Positions 25,591 through 33,452 of a DNA stretch of 64,000 bases are shown one piece after another. Source of the DNA: Gemmatimonadaceae bacterium (GTDB lineage: Bacteria; Gemmatimonadota; Gemmatimonadetes; Gemmatimonadales; Gemmatimonadaceae). Below the pieces are notes generated by a model, which ran no database searches, was not told the origin of the DNA, and saw nothing but the letters and a program-made list of their open reading frames with translations. A program made the position numbers and the translations under genes. Location: positions 62,001-126,000 of the forward strand of contig DATNEW010000050.1 of assembly GCA_035606695.1 (NCBI GenBank), read 5' to 3'. Every line of letters begins with the position of its first letter. Position 1 is the first letter of the stretch.

Positions 25591-26901
25591 ATGCGACGTA
25601 TGCAGCGTGTTCGATGTGTGCAGACTGGAGCACTACTCGCCGGCGAGTGGAGGTCGGGCGTGATGGATTCGGATGGTGTGCTGCGGCATCTCGCGTTTTT
25701 CGAGGAGCTGGGGCGGATGGAGGAGACGGATGCGGGCTGGCGCTCGGTGAGTGCCGGTTTGGTGGTGATGCGTCTTGTCGATTCGTGGATAGCGGATGGG
25801 CCGACGGCGTCTCGCGTGGATTCGTGGGGTGTGAGTGCGGTGCGGGAGGCGATTGCGCAGATTGCGGAGACGACGCCGATCAAGCGGATTTTGACGTCGG
25901 TGGTGGATGTGATGGTGTCATCGACGGCGATCGATCTGCATGCGTTGTGTCCGCGGTTGATGGCGTATGGTCAGGCGTTGGAGTATGAGGCGAAGTGGGG
26001 GTTGGCGGCGGATGTGTATGGGGCGATTGTGGCGCATGCGCATCCGGTGGAGGATTCGGATTTAGCGATTGCGGCGAACCTGCAGCTCGCGTTTTGCTTG
26101 CGGACGATGGGTGAGTTGGATGCAGCCGCAACGTCGTATCAGCGAGCCACCGAAGTCGCGCACGCGGCGGGTGACATGATAGGAATACTTCGCGGCCGTT
26201 TAGGCGACGCGAAGATCGCCACTGCGCGCGGCAATTTTCCCCGCGCCGAGTCTATCCTCGAGGAGACTATCGGTCAGGCGCGATGCGAAGGGCTCGCGGA
26301 CGTCCAGTCGCGTGCGCTGATTGACCGCGCTTATATCGCCGGTCTATCGGGTCAATATGAGCGCACGATTCGTTACTCATACGACGCGCTCGCGATTACA
26401 TCGTCGAACCGTGAGCGCGATCGTATTCTGACCAACATTGCGACGGCATTTCGCTTCCTCGGCGTGCTGAAGGCAGCACGTGATGCCTATCTCGTGCTCG
26501 TCGCGACCGCGGAAGAACAATACATTCGCTGGGTCGCAGAGTTGAACTTGATGGAACTAGCAGCGCAACAACGCATCGAACTTCAGTTCGACAAATACCG
26601 TCGCGAGCTTGGGGACGCTGATCTCTCGCCGCAGCTCCGAATCATGTATCTGCTTCACGTTGGCCGGGGCTATCACGCCCTTGGAAACGCGCCAGACGGT
26701 GTGCCGTATCTGGAGCAGGCCATAGAAATGGCGTCGCGTTACGGGCTCAATCAAATGTTGTTCGAAGCTGAATCCGCGCTAGCTGATGCGCGTAGCGGTC
26801 GTCGTGTTAGTCTCGACGTCGAGGCGCCGGATCTCGACGCTGATGTTCAGGAAGTGGCTGAAGCGATACACGAAATGAGAGAGGCCGTAGCGGCCATATA
26901 A
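25591..26901 (+). CDS. TPR-repeat protein, possible mosaic
   Basis: A 436-residue soluble protein. Residues ~125-400 form TPR-like helical hairpins; the first 120 residues are helical without a named domain. ATG 25591 has AGAGGT 6 bases upstream; ATG 25663 with GGAGGT 8 bases upstream is an alternative start. Codon use changes sharply near residue 170: upstream the sense strand is strongly G+T-rich, downstream it looks like the rest of the window. Probable role is protein-protein interaction in the signalling region; nothing catalytic is seen. Confidence 0.7.
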   Translation: MRRMQRVRCVQTGALLAGEWRSGVMDSDGVLRHLAFFEELGRMEETDAGWRSVSAGLVVMRLVDSWIADGPTASRVDSWGVSAVREAIAQIAETTPIKRILTSVVDVMVSSTAIDLHALCPRLMAYGQALEYEAKWGLAADVYGAIVAHAHPVEDSDLAIAANLQLAFCLRTMGELDAAATSYQRATEVAHAAGDMIGILRGRLGDAKIATARGNFPRAESILEETIGQARCEGLADVQSRALIDRAYIAGLSGQYERTIRYSYDALAITSSNRERDRILTNIATAFRFLGVLKAARDAYLVLVATAEEQYIRWVAELNLMELAAQQRIELQFDKYRRELGDADLSPQLRIMYLLHVGRGYHALGNAPDGVPYLEQAIEMASRYGLNQMLFEAESALADARSGRRVSLDVEAPDLDADVQEVAEAIHEMREAVAAI

Positions 26902-26907
26902 GACAAA

Positions 26908-26930
26908 GGCCCGGAAACTAGTCCCGGGCC
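26908..26930 (-). terminator. Intrinsic terminator of the small lipoprotein gene
   Basis: Perfect 7-bp stem GGCCCGG/CCGGGCC with a 9-base loop. Read on the minus strand it is followed by TTTGTCTTATA, a moderate T-tract, 22 bases after the lipoprotein stop. On the plus strand it lies 6 bases after the TPR gene stop but lacks a T-tract. Confidence 0.65.
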
Positions 26931-26952
26931 CATGCTGAAAAAATGGAGTGAA

Positions 26953-27099
26953 TTACGGTTCGATGCAGCGACCCGACGAATCGACGAAGCCGCTGCACGG
27001 CAGATCACCATCCCGCTTGGGCGCCGAAATGTCGGAGCAGGCGGACGCAACCATGGAGGCAATCACGAGGGCAAGGAGGACAAGCGGGCGGCGGTTCAT
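26953..27099 (-). CDS. Tiny lipoprotein with two-cysteine tail (48 residues)
   Basis: ATG 27099 has GGAG 9 bases upstream; stop TAA at 26953. The product has a basic start (MNRRP), a hydrophobic core (LVLLALVIASMVASAC) with a lipobox before Cys 20, and a mature part of about 29 residues beginning CSDISAPKRD and ending with a C-G-F-x-D-x2-G-x-C-like tail. The SAC-S-D start and the two-Cys/D..G tail match the lipoprotein at 21652. A hairpin terminator follows. It is divergent from the AraC-type regulator. Confidence 0.65.
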   Translation of the reverse strand: MNRRPLVLLALVIASMVASACSDISAPKRDGDLPCSGFVDSSGRCIEP

Positions 27100-27190
27100 C
27101 AGCGCGATCTCCGTCTATTTGGACTAGGGTTCTGCAGTGTTTTCTTGGCGGGAAACATCTGCACGGAACAGTAGGCTCGCGGCTCGGAGC

Positions 27191-27232
27191 GTAAACTCGC
27201 ATTTTGTGTCAGGTTTACTCGCTTTTGTGTCA
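27191..27232. promoter_or_regulatory. Direct-repeat operator candidate
   Basis: Two copies of GTWWACTCGC(A)TTTTGTGTCA at 27191-27211 and 27213-27232, differing in two bases plus a one-base gap, with 22-bp period (two helical turns). They lie between the divergent small lipoprotein and AraC-type regulator genes, 24 bp before the regulator start. Same-face direct repeats of this kind are typical sites for a dimeric or AraC-like regulator. Confidence 0.55.
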
Positions 27233-27255
27233 CGAGTCCCACGACCGGCACCCGC

Positions 27256-28041
27256 TTGGACGTCGTCGCTTTTCTCCCGCGCTCGCTCCTCTCGCATCTC
27301 AGAATTGTGCTCGGTTCGGAGCATACGCTCACACCAGTCGTTACGTGGGCGGAGCTTCAAACCACGGTGCAACATCTCGTTAGCGATCTCGTTGTCGCCG
27401 ATCCGGCCGCGACGGGCTCCGTCGAGATCGAAGCACTCGAGTCACTTCGCAGGCAGTTTCCGTCACTTCCGGTGATCGTCTATACGTCGTTGGCGCCCGC
27501 ATCGATCAAGGCGATCGTGCGCCTCGCAAAATCCGGCGTCGAACATGTGGTACTCAGTCGCTTCGACGACGAGCCTCGGAAGTTTCTGGAATTAATCGAA
27601 GGCATCCCCGCTTTCTCCCTCGGGGATCGAATGCTGCAGGAACTGGCAAGCCCGCTGTCCTGCTTGCCGGTGGTGGTGGTGAGGGCGGTCGACCAGTTGT
27701 TTCGGTCGCCGGTACGATTCAAAAATGCTCAAGATCTCGCGACGGCGGCGGGGATGAACCTCCGCACGCTGTATCGGAATCTCGAGCCCGCCGGGATCTA
27801 CTCGGCGCGCGCCTTGGTGGTGTCGGCTCGGCTGCTTCGTGCCTATGCCTATTTGAAGGATCCTGGACGGTCGATCAAGGATGTGGCAGCCAAGGCCGGC
27901 TATCACTCCCCGTGGCAGCTCTCGCAGCAGATGCGTGAGTTGACCGGATTCACGACCGAGCAGGTTCGAAGAGACGTAGACGAAGATGCGCTGGTCGCTC
28001 TGCTCGCGGAGCAGGTGCGGCGCAGGAGACGAAAGTCATGA
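27256..28041 (+). CDS. AraC-type regulator with receiver-like N-terminal domain
   Basis: A 261-residue protein; no ATG is available, so TTG 27256 is taken as start. Residues 1-120 look like a degenerate receiver (DLVVADPA, LPVIVYTS) without the paired acidic residues. Residues ~150-245 form a two-HTH AraC DNA-binding domain (AQDLATAAGMNLRTLYRNL and IKDVAAKAGYHSPWQLSQQMRELTGFT). It could bind the direct repeats just upstream and autoregulate. Its stop overlaps the start of the response-regulator gene (ATGA). Confidence 0.78.
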   Translation: MDVVAFLPRSLLSHLRIVLGSEHTLTPVVTWAELQTTVQHLVSDLVVADPAATGSVEIEALESLRRQFPSLPVIVYTSLAPASIKAIVRLAKSGVEHVVLSRFDDEPRKFLELIEGIPAFSLGDRMLQELASPLSCLPVVVVRAVDQLFRSPVRFKNAQDLATAAGMNLRTLYRNLEPAGIYSARALVVSARLLRAYAYLKDPGRSIKDVAAKAGYHSPWQLSQQMRELTGFTTEQVRRDVDEDALVALLAEQVRRRRRKS

Positions 28042-28523
28042 CGTGGAAGGTCATTCTCGGAAACCCTGGCGGTCAGGCGTCGCGACCGCCGGCGCCCATT
28101 CCGAGCACACAGTCGAAGGAGCAGATGGTCCAGCGTCCGGCGGTACGGGTTCTGGTGGTGGATGACGAACCCTCGATCTGCAAGGCCCTCACGATGGCGC
28201 TGTCGCGCGCTGGCTATGAAGCCATCGCGGCGCAGTCCGGCGAGAGCGCGCTCGCGATCATCCGCAGCGAGCATGTGGACGTCATGCTGATCGACCTGCG
28301 CATTCCCGATATGCGCGGCGACGTGATCTTCGAGGTGGCGGCGGGGCATCAGCCGCATCTCCGGTATCAGACTTTATTCATGACCGGTGACATTACCGAG
28401 CGCGCGCACAAGCTCATCGCGGCGTGCAAGTGTCACTTTCTGAGGAAGCCGTTTGATCTTCGGGATATGACGGACGCCGTCGCCGCGTTGGCGCCGCGGC
28501 ATACGCAGGATGCTGCGGGGTGA
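28038..28523 (+). CDS. Single-domain response regulator
   Basis: A 161-residue protein with a ~35-residue Pro-rich lead and then a canonical receiver: acidic pair VVDDEP, phospho-acceptor Asp in VMLIDLRIPD, Thr in FMTGD and Lys in FLRKPF. There is no output domain. It is translationally coupled to the AraC-type gene, so the two probably work together; the cognate kinase is not in this stretch. A strong terminator follows 26 bp later. Confidence 0.88.
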   Translation: MTWKVILGNPGGQASRPPAPIPSTQSKEQMVQRPAVRVLVVDDEPSICKALTMALSRAGYEAIAAQSGESALAIIRSEHVDVMLIDLRIPDMRGDVIFEVAAGHQPHLRYQTLFMTGDITERAHKLIAACKCHFLRKPFDLRDMTDAVAALAPRHTQDAAG

Positions 28524-28549
28524 AAGCCCTCGAGGCTGCTGACGAACGA

Positions 28550-28575
28550 AAGGGCCGTCTCTTGAGACGGCCCTT
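28550..28575. terminator. Bidirectional intrinsic terminator
   Basis: AAAGGGCCGTC / GACGGCCCTTT form an 11-bp stem with a TTGA loop, followed by GTATTTGTT on the plus strand and by TTCGTTC on the minus strand. It sits between the response-regulator stop (28523) and the stop of the large minus-strand regulator (28584). Confidence 0.85.
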
Positions 28576-28583
28576 TGTATTTG

Positions 28584-31500
28584 TTAGACCGTTGCGGGCG
28601 CGTTCGCGGCGAGTGCGATCAACTCGGCGGGTGGTGGGTAGAGTTCGCGGCGGATGGTTGAGATGAATCGCTTCGCGAAGGCTTCGGCCTCGCCGGGTGC
28701 GCCGAATTGTTGGAGATAACTAGCAAAGAACGCTGCTGGTCGATCAAGCCAGTAGTCGGACGAGTCAAAAGAGTTCGACAGCGCTGACGCGATGTCACCA
28801 ATTCCGGAATGATGCGCAAGACCTAGGCGAGAGCCGAGATGCGTTGCGAGAGCTTGGGCACGAAAGCGGGTAACCGGTATCGATAGGCACATTTCGATAC
28901 TCGGTATGGTGCGCAACGCGTCATCAAACCGAGCTTCTCGGACGAACTGCGCTGCTTCGTGATGTCGCATTGTTAAGTCGATAAACAGCCTGGCCCCGTA
29001 CGCTCCAAGAGTTTGCCACGTAGGTTTAGCGGATTCGAGTAGTGCTCGGGTGTCTTCAGGAGCATCGACGTCAATGCTCACGGCCAACATATTGTCGAGG
29101 CCTGAACCCATAGCGTGGGTTAGTACAGTTCGTCTCGCGAGGTCGAACGCTTGTGACCATGCAGAACGCGCGTCGTCTAGCCGACCAGCAAAGGCAAGCG
29201 ACCGTGCGTAGATGTTCAAAGCACGTTCAACGCCGTGCACATCATCGGCCTTTCGCGCTTCCGCGAGAAGCTCTGCAGCCAACTCGCACGCTATCACCAT
29301 GCTTCCCACGCGTTCCTCAAACATGAGCCGAATTCGCAGACGGTCCCAGTTTTCGGCCGGCGAACTTGGCTCATAGTGGAGCGCGAAGTCGTTGAGTTCG
29401 TGTAATGCATCTGGGCAGACGAATGTCGCGATCTTCGTTGCCGTTCGGGCCGCGGCAAGCCGATGCTCCCGAGTAGCCCGGTTCGTTCGCACACAGTCGA
29501 GCGTAGCGGATAGCAATTCGGTCGCGCGGTCGAAGTCTGCAAGCTTCATGTCAAAGCGCACGATTTCGAGATCATCATGACCGCTGTACGAGGGATCAAC
29601 CTTGCATGCCAGCTCCCGATACTTATCGATTTCGGCAAGCGTGTCAGTCCACATTCCGGCTCGCCACATCGAATCCACCTGTAGTCGGAGCAACATCAAG
29701 TGCTCGCGCGTGTCGCCTGTGAGCCCGGCGGCACGAGCAAATGCAACCGCTGCATCTCTCAGAAAGCCCGCGCGATACAGATGCGTGGCTCCGCTAACAA
29801 TGGCCGCTCTTGCCTGTTCGGTTTGACCGGCGTCCAGCCAATGTTGAACGCTCTGCCACAACAGCAGGCAATCAGACCGCTCAGCATGTTCTTCATGGAA
29901 TGCCCGCGCGGCGTACGTGTGTAGTATTATCTTGACGCTCGATGGAAGACGGGCGAGTGAGGCATCTGCCCACAACACGTGACCGTGCATCGCTCCGATC
30001 CCATCGGTGGTGAGAATCCCAGCCGCGTCCAACTCGAGAAGGGCCTCAATCAATTCACTCTGAGTCAACCCGCTTACTTTCTGAATTCGCTCAACAGTCG
30101 CATATGTGCCCAGAAGGGCTGCCGATTGAAGAATTCGTAGTGCGTGCCGCGTCAATTTTGTCAGCGCCAACTCGATAAGTATGTTGAGCGATGGTGGTAG
30201 CATGTCAGCAGAGTTGCCGACTTTCCATTGTCGTGAAAGTTCGCGAATGAACAATGGGCTTCCGGCTGAACGGCTCGTGATCGCTTCGGCAGCCGCATGA
30301 TCTAACCCGCGATGCGACGACGACGCCGTCTGCTCAACCAATTCGCGACTCGCTGCTTCGTCCAACGGACCGATCGGAATGACTGGAAGCTCTCCGATCG
30401 GCAGCTTTTCTAACACCGGACGCAGGCTGAACATCCAGCCGATCGCCAACTCTGCGCTCGCGTCGGTAACCTGCTCCCATAGCCAGCCCGCGGACGGATT
30501 CGCCCAATGAATGTCTTCTACCTGAACGAGAAGCGGCGCCTCGAGCGCTATCGACCCGAGTAAATCCGAGAGCGCCGCCGCGATTTGAATGCGACGGTCG
30601 ACTGGATTTGAGCTGCTGACATCGAACGCCGGCTCGGGCTGGCTCACTTCGGGCTGCGTGAGTTTGCGAAGAAACGTGAGATTGGCCGGCTCGCATCCCA
30701 GTGCACCAGGCAACTCTAACAATTGCGTCAGAAGATCGATCACACCGGCGAGCGGCCGATCAACGTCGCTTCGCTGACAGCGAATAGAGACGACTACAAT
30801 GTTCGCCGCTATCGCTCGATTGCGGGCTTCTTCAAGCAGGCGGGTCTTACCAATTCCAGCGGGTCCACTGAATGCGATTGCTCCACCCTTTCCTCGACCG
30901 AGCTCCGTCAGCATTGAGTCGACGTGACGTAAATGTTCGGACCGTCCTACAAATGGCGTTTGGTCCTTCGATGAACTCGTTTCATTCTTGATCTGGTTCA
31001 GGTAGACAGCGACGCGCAGCCCCGCATGCGGAGACCTTTCACGAATTTCGGAGAGGTAGTCTTCGAGTTGTGAAATTGCTCGCTTCCGCGCACTGACTCG
31101 AACGAGCGCCTCAGCGCAGGCCAGGATCGCCGGCTCGTGCAGGGGGTCGAGGCTGAGTACCGCGTCAGCAACCGCGCGTGTCTCTGGCCACGGGCGTCGG
31201 TTGATCGCGCGCTCCAAGCGCTGCGACAAGAGTTGAATTGCCTGCGCCGTTAGCCTCGTGCGCCATTCGCCCAGCCACGACTCAAACAGCCGTGAAAATG
31301 CCGGTGCATAGCCCGAAAGGATCGCCATCTGCGGTGTGAGTTCGGACGTCCCGAGGTCATCTACATCCCACTCCACATCCTTCGTCTCGAGCGCAGCCGT
31401 CGTCGATCGCGTGTCGATTAGTACATCCATCGACCGCAACTTCGACAACAACCAGCGGAGCCGTCCAGCGCGCGTGGCGTACGGCGCGTCCGGCCACAAC

Positions 31501-31655
31501 ATCTCCGCCATCTGTTGCCGCGAGAATCCCTTCCCTCTTTCGAGCGCCAACATCAACAGCGCCGCAAACACCATCTCCGCGCTCGGCTCCACGCGCCGGT
31601 CACCAACATAGATGACCGCGCGGCCAAGCATCTCGACGCGTACACGAGCAGACAT
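28584..31655 (-). CDS. AfsR/SARP-like regulator: BTAD, AAA/STAND ATPase and TPR
   Basis: A 1023-residue protein. Residues 1-90 are a winged-helix-like DNA-binding region (RVRVEMLGRAVIYVGDRRVEP), then a bacterial transcriptional activation domain to ~220. Residues ~235-500 are an AAA/STAND ATPase with Walker A GPAGIGKTRLLEE near residue 264 and a Walker B-like LLVQVEDIHWAN. The rest is helical TPR-like. It is likely a signal-integrating switch that binds DNA after ATP-driven assembly. It is encoded opposite to the two-component genes and shares a terminator with them. Base composition is a little lower in GC than the housekeeping flanks. Confidence 0.82.
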   Translation of the reverse strand: MSARVRVEMLGRAVIYVGDRRVEPSAEMVFAALLMLALERGKGFSRQQMAEMLWPDAPYATRAGRLRWLLSKLRSMDVLIDTRSTTAALETKDVEWDVDDLGTSELTPQMAILSGYAPAFSRLFESWLGEWRTRLTAQAIQLLSQRLERAINRRPWPETRAVADAVLSLDPLHEPAILACAEALVRVSARKRAISQLEDYLSEIRERSPHAGLRVAVYLNQIKNETSSSKDQTPFVGRSEHLRHVDSMLTELGRGKGGAIAFSGPAGIGKTRLLEEARNRAIAANIVVVSIRCQRSDVDRPLAGVIDLLTQLLELPGALGCEPANLTFLRKLTQPEVSQPEPAFDVSSSNPVDRRIQIAAALSDLLGSIALEAPLLVQVEDIHWANPSAGWLWEQVTDASAELAIGWMFSLRPVLEKLPIGELPVIPIGPLDEAASRELVEQTASSSHRGLDHAAAEAITSRSAGSPLFIRELSRQWKVGNSADMLPPSLNILIELALTKLTRHALRILQSAALLGTYATVERIQKVSGLTQSELIEALLELDAAGILTTDGIGAMHGHVLWADASLARLPSSVKIILHTYAARAFHEEHAERSDCLLLWQSVQHWLDAGQTEQARAAIVSGATHLYRAGFLRDAAVAFARAAGLTGDTREHLMLLRLQVDSMWRAGMWTDTLAEIDKYRELACKVDPSYSGHDDLEIVRFDMKLADFDRATELLSATLDCVRTNRATREHRLAAARTATKIATFVCPDALHELNDFALHYEPSSPAENWDRLRIRLMFEERVGSMVIACELAAELLAEARKADDVHGVERALNIYARSLAFAGRLDDARSAWSQAFDLARRTVLTHAMGSGLDNMLAVSIDVDAPEDTRALLESAKPTWQTLGAYGARLFIDLTMRHHEAAQFVREARFDDALRTIPSIEMCLSIPVTRFRAQALATHLGSRLGLAHHSGIGDIASALSNSFDSSDYWLDRPAAFFASYLQQFGAPGEAEAFAKRFISTIRRELYPPPAELIALAANAPATV

Positions 31656-31749
31656 TGTGATAGATCCAGCTAACTGCGAAACGACGTGGGTGGGCCGCGG
31701 CGTCGCGAGGGTGCAAGGTTATACGTGACAGAACTGTGATGCACAAGGA

Positions 31750-31781
31750 AAAGGCGGACGACCTTGTTTGGCCGCCCGCCT
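31750..31781 (-). terminator. Intrinsic terminator for the carboxymuconolactone-decarboxylase-like gene
   Basis: Read on the minus strand, AGGCGG ... CCGCCT form a 6-bp stem with an inner GGCC/GGTC pairing, then TTTTCCTT. It is about 95 bp downstream of the 31875 stop. Confidence 0.5.
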
Positions 31782-31783
31782 AC

Positions 31784-31827
31784 GCGCTCACGATGCGCTC
31801 ACGACGCGCTCACGACGCGCTCACGAT
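31784..31827. repeat. 11-bp tandem repeat, four copies
   Basis: Four copies of GCGCTCACGAY in a row, at 31784, 31795, 31806 and 31817; only the last base varies (T, C, C, T). It lies in the 3' flank of the minus-strand gene at 31875. The 11-bp period is about one helical turn. It is not part of a credible ORF. Confidence 0.8.
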
Positions 31828-31874
31828 CCATCGCGTCCGGCCATCGCCCCGAATCGAGGCAACCATGCGCCACA

Positions 31875-32276
31875 TCAGCCTTTCCCGGCCGTCCGCTCCA
31901 GCTCACTCCACCGATCCACCGCCCGCCTCAGATGCGGGATCACGATCGACCCGCCGACGATCAACCCAATCGACATCGTCTCGAACACCTGGTCACGCGT
32001 CACGCCTTCCTCGGCGCATCGCACGAGATGGTACGTCACACAGTCGTCGCAACGCAGCACAAGGGACGCGACGAGGCCCAGCAACTCCTTCGTCTTCACA
32101 TCGAGCGCGCCTTGTTCGTACGCACGACCATCGAGCGCGAAGAAGCGATTGATGACGAGATTGTTCTCGCCGAGAATCTCCGTGTTCATCCGCTCGCGAA
32201 ACTCGCGAAAATCGGCCAGCGCGGACGCAGCAGAACCGGCCGGCGCCTCGCCATGCGTGTGACTGAAGTCGCTCAT
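31875..32276 (-). CDS. Carboxymuconolactone decarboxylase/AhpD-family protein
   Basis: A 133-residue all-helical protein with the AhpD-type redox motif RCDDCVTYHL (CxxC followed by His) near residue 77 and the helix ETMSIGLIVGGSIVIPHL. Members are alkylhydroperoxidase-like or decarboxylase-like trimers; the CxxC points to a peroxidase/thiol role rather than decarboxylation. A TPR gene lies 25 bp upstream on the same strand. Confidence 0.85.
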   Translation of the reverse strand: MSDFSHTHGEAPAGSAASALADFREFRERMNTEILGENNLVINRFFALDGRAYEQGALDVKTKELLGLVASLVLRCDDCVTYHLVRCAEEGVTRDQVFETMSIGLIVGGSIVIPHLRRAVDRWSELERTAGKG

Positions 32277-32301
32277 ACGCTCACACCTTCCATGTCATTC
32301 A

Positions 32302-32937
32302 TCAGTGCGCGTGTTCAGCCGACCCGGCATTCCAGTTCTTTAATTTTCTCAATGTCTCCTCCAACGCCAGCCGTTGCGCGGTTTGCGTCGATTCGGCGAG
32401 CAGGCCTTCGTACGTATCGACCGCCAGCTTGAGGGCGACAGGATCGTCTTCCTCACTCGCGAGACTCGTCGCGTTGTCCGCGAGGGCCGCGCGCGCGAGT
32501 TGATCGGCGGGAAATTGCTTCGTGACCTCGAGCCAGCGCTCGACGCGCTTTCTCACACTCGATTCGGCCAAGGCCCACAGGTGCCACGCGCCGCGATTCG
32601 TCGGATCGACCGACTTCGCGCGCGACGCGAGCTCGTTCACCGCCGCGGGACCGCGGCCGGTCAGCCAGTACGCGTTCGCGAGCACGACCATCGCCTGCGC
32701 ATCGTTCGGACTCGCCGCGACGATGCGCTCGTAGAGCGGCACCACCACTTCGGGCATGCTCGTATACGGCTTCGCGGCGCCTTTCAGCGCCTCGGGGGTG
32801 GCGCGAGCGGCGAGATCGCGCAGGGCGTCGAGCAGCGTGCCCACGTCGCCGGAACGCTCGTAGGCCTGGATGTGCGCAACGAGATCGCGACTTGGATCGT
32901 AATAAGGGTTGGGGGATGGGCTGGATGGGGTAGCCAT
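32302..32937 (-). CDS. TPR-like hypothetical protein
   Basis: A 211-residue soluble helical protein from ATG 32937. The middle (VVPLYERIVAASPNDAQAMV, LANAYWLTGRGPAAV) is a TPR pair. No enzymatic domain. It is just upstream of the AhpD-like gene and probably in the same operon. A TTG/GTG reading to 33084 runs into the rho leader and adds no family-like sequence. Confidence 0.65.
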   Translation of the reverse strand: MATPSSPSPNPYYDPSRDLVAHIQAYERSGDVGTLLDALRDLAARATPEALKGAAKPYTSMPEVVVPLYERIVAASPNDAQAMVVLANAYWLTGRGPAAVNELASRAKSVDPTNRGAWHLWALAESSVRKRVERWLEVTKQFPADQLARAALADNATSLASEEDDPVALKLAVDTYEGLLAESTQTAQRLALEETLRKLKNWNAGSAEHAH

Positions 32938-33452
32938 GCCTGATAAGCTAAGGGTCTTCCCGACCGGGACCGCCCCAATTCGGCACGAAGTTCGCACCGC
33001 GGGGGTGCCGGGATTGGGAGAGCGGCGGTATCCAGGGTTGCGCCAAACTGGTTTCGTGGCGATACTCTTGGCGTCCGCCGGCACGACCGCGACGTAGTCC
33101 CTCCGGCTGGTACGTCCGGGTTCTGTATCCCTCGATGACTGAGGGACGATATCGGGACCTGACGTCGAGAGCCGCGCCGTAGCGCCAGCATCGTCGGCAT
33201 CGCGTGTGGTATCCGCGGGGTTGACGATACCGACAGCAGAGCACGCGTCGCGTCGATTTTTGCCCCGTCACACAATCGTATCCATCGCGCGCAGCCATTC
33301 GCGAGCGATCTCTTCGAGCATACGTCCTTTGGCAATCGCCGGGACAAATCCGCTCGACAAGCATGAAGCAGGGCCCGCGAACCTGAGAAGCGAAGCGGGC
33401 GTGAGCGACTCGAATACCGAGTACCGAGAATCACCTTTTCACCACACGTTGC
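32938..33452. other. 515-bp intergenic region upstream of rho
   Basis: No ORF in this stretch has a convincing start and codon pattern. It holds GGGTTGACGATACCG near 33220, which could be a -35 element, but no matching -10 box at normal spacing. It may carry a long untranslated leader, as in other rho genes that are autoregulated by attenuation. No stable terminator hairpin is obvious. Confidence 0.45.
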
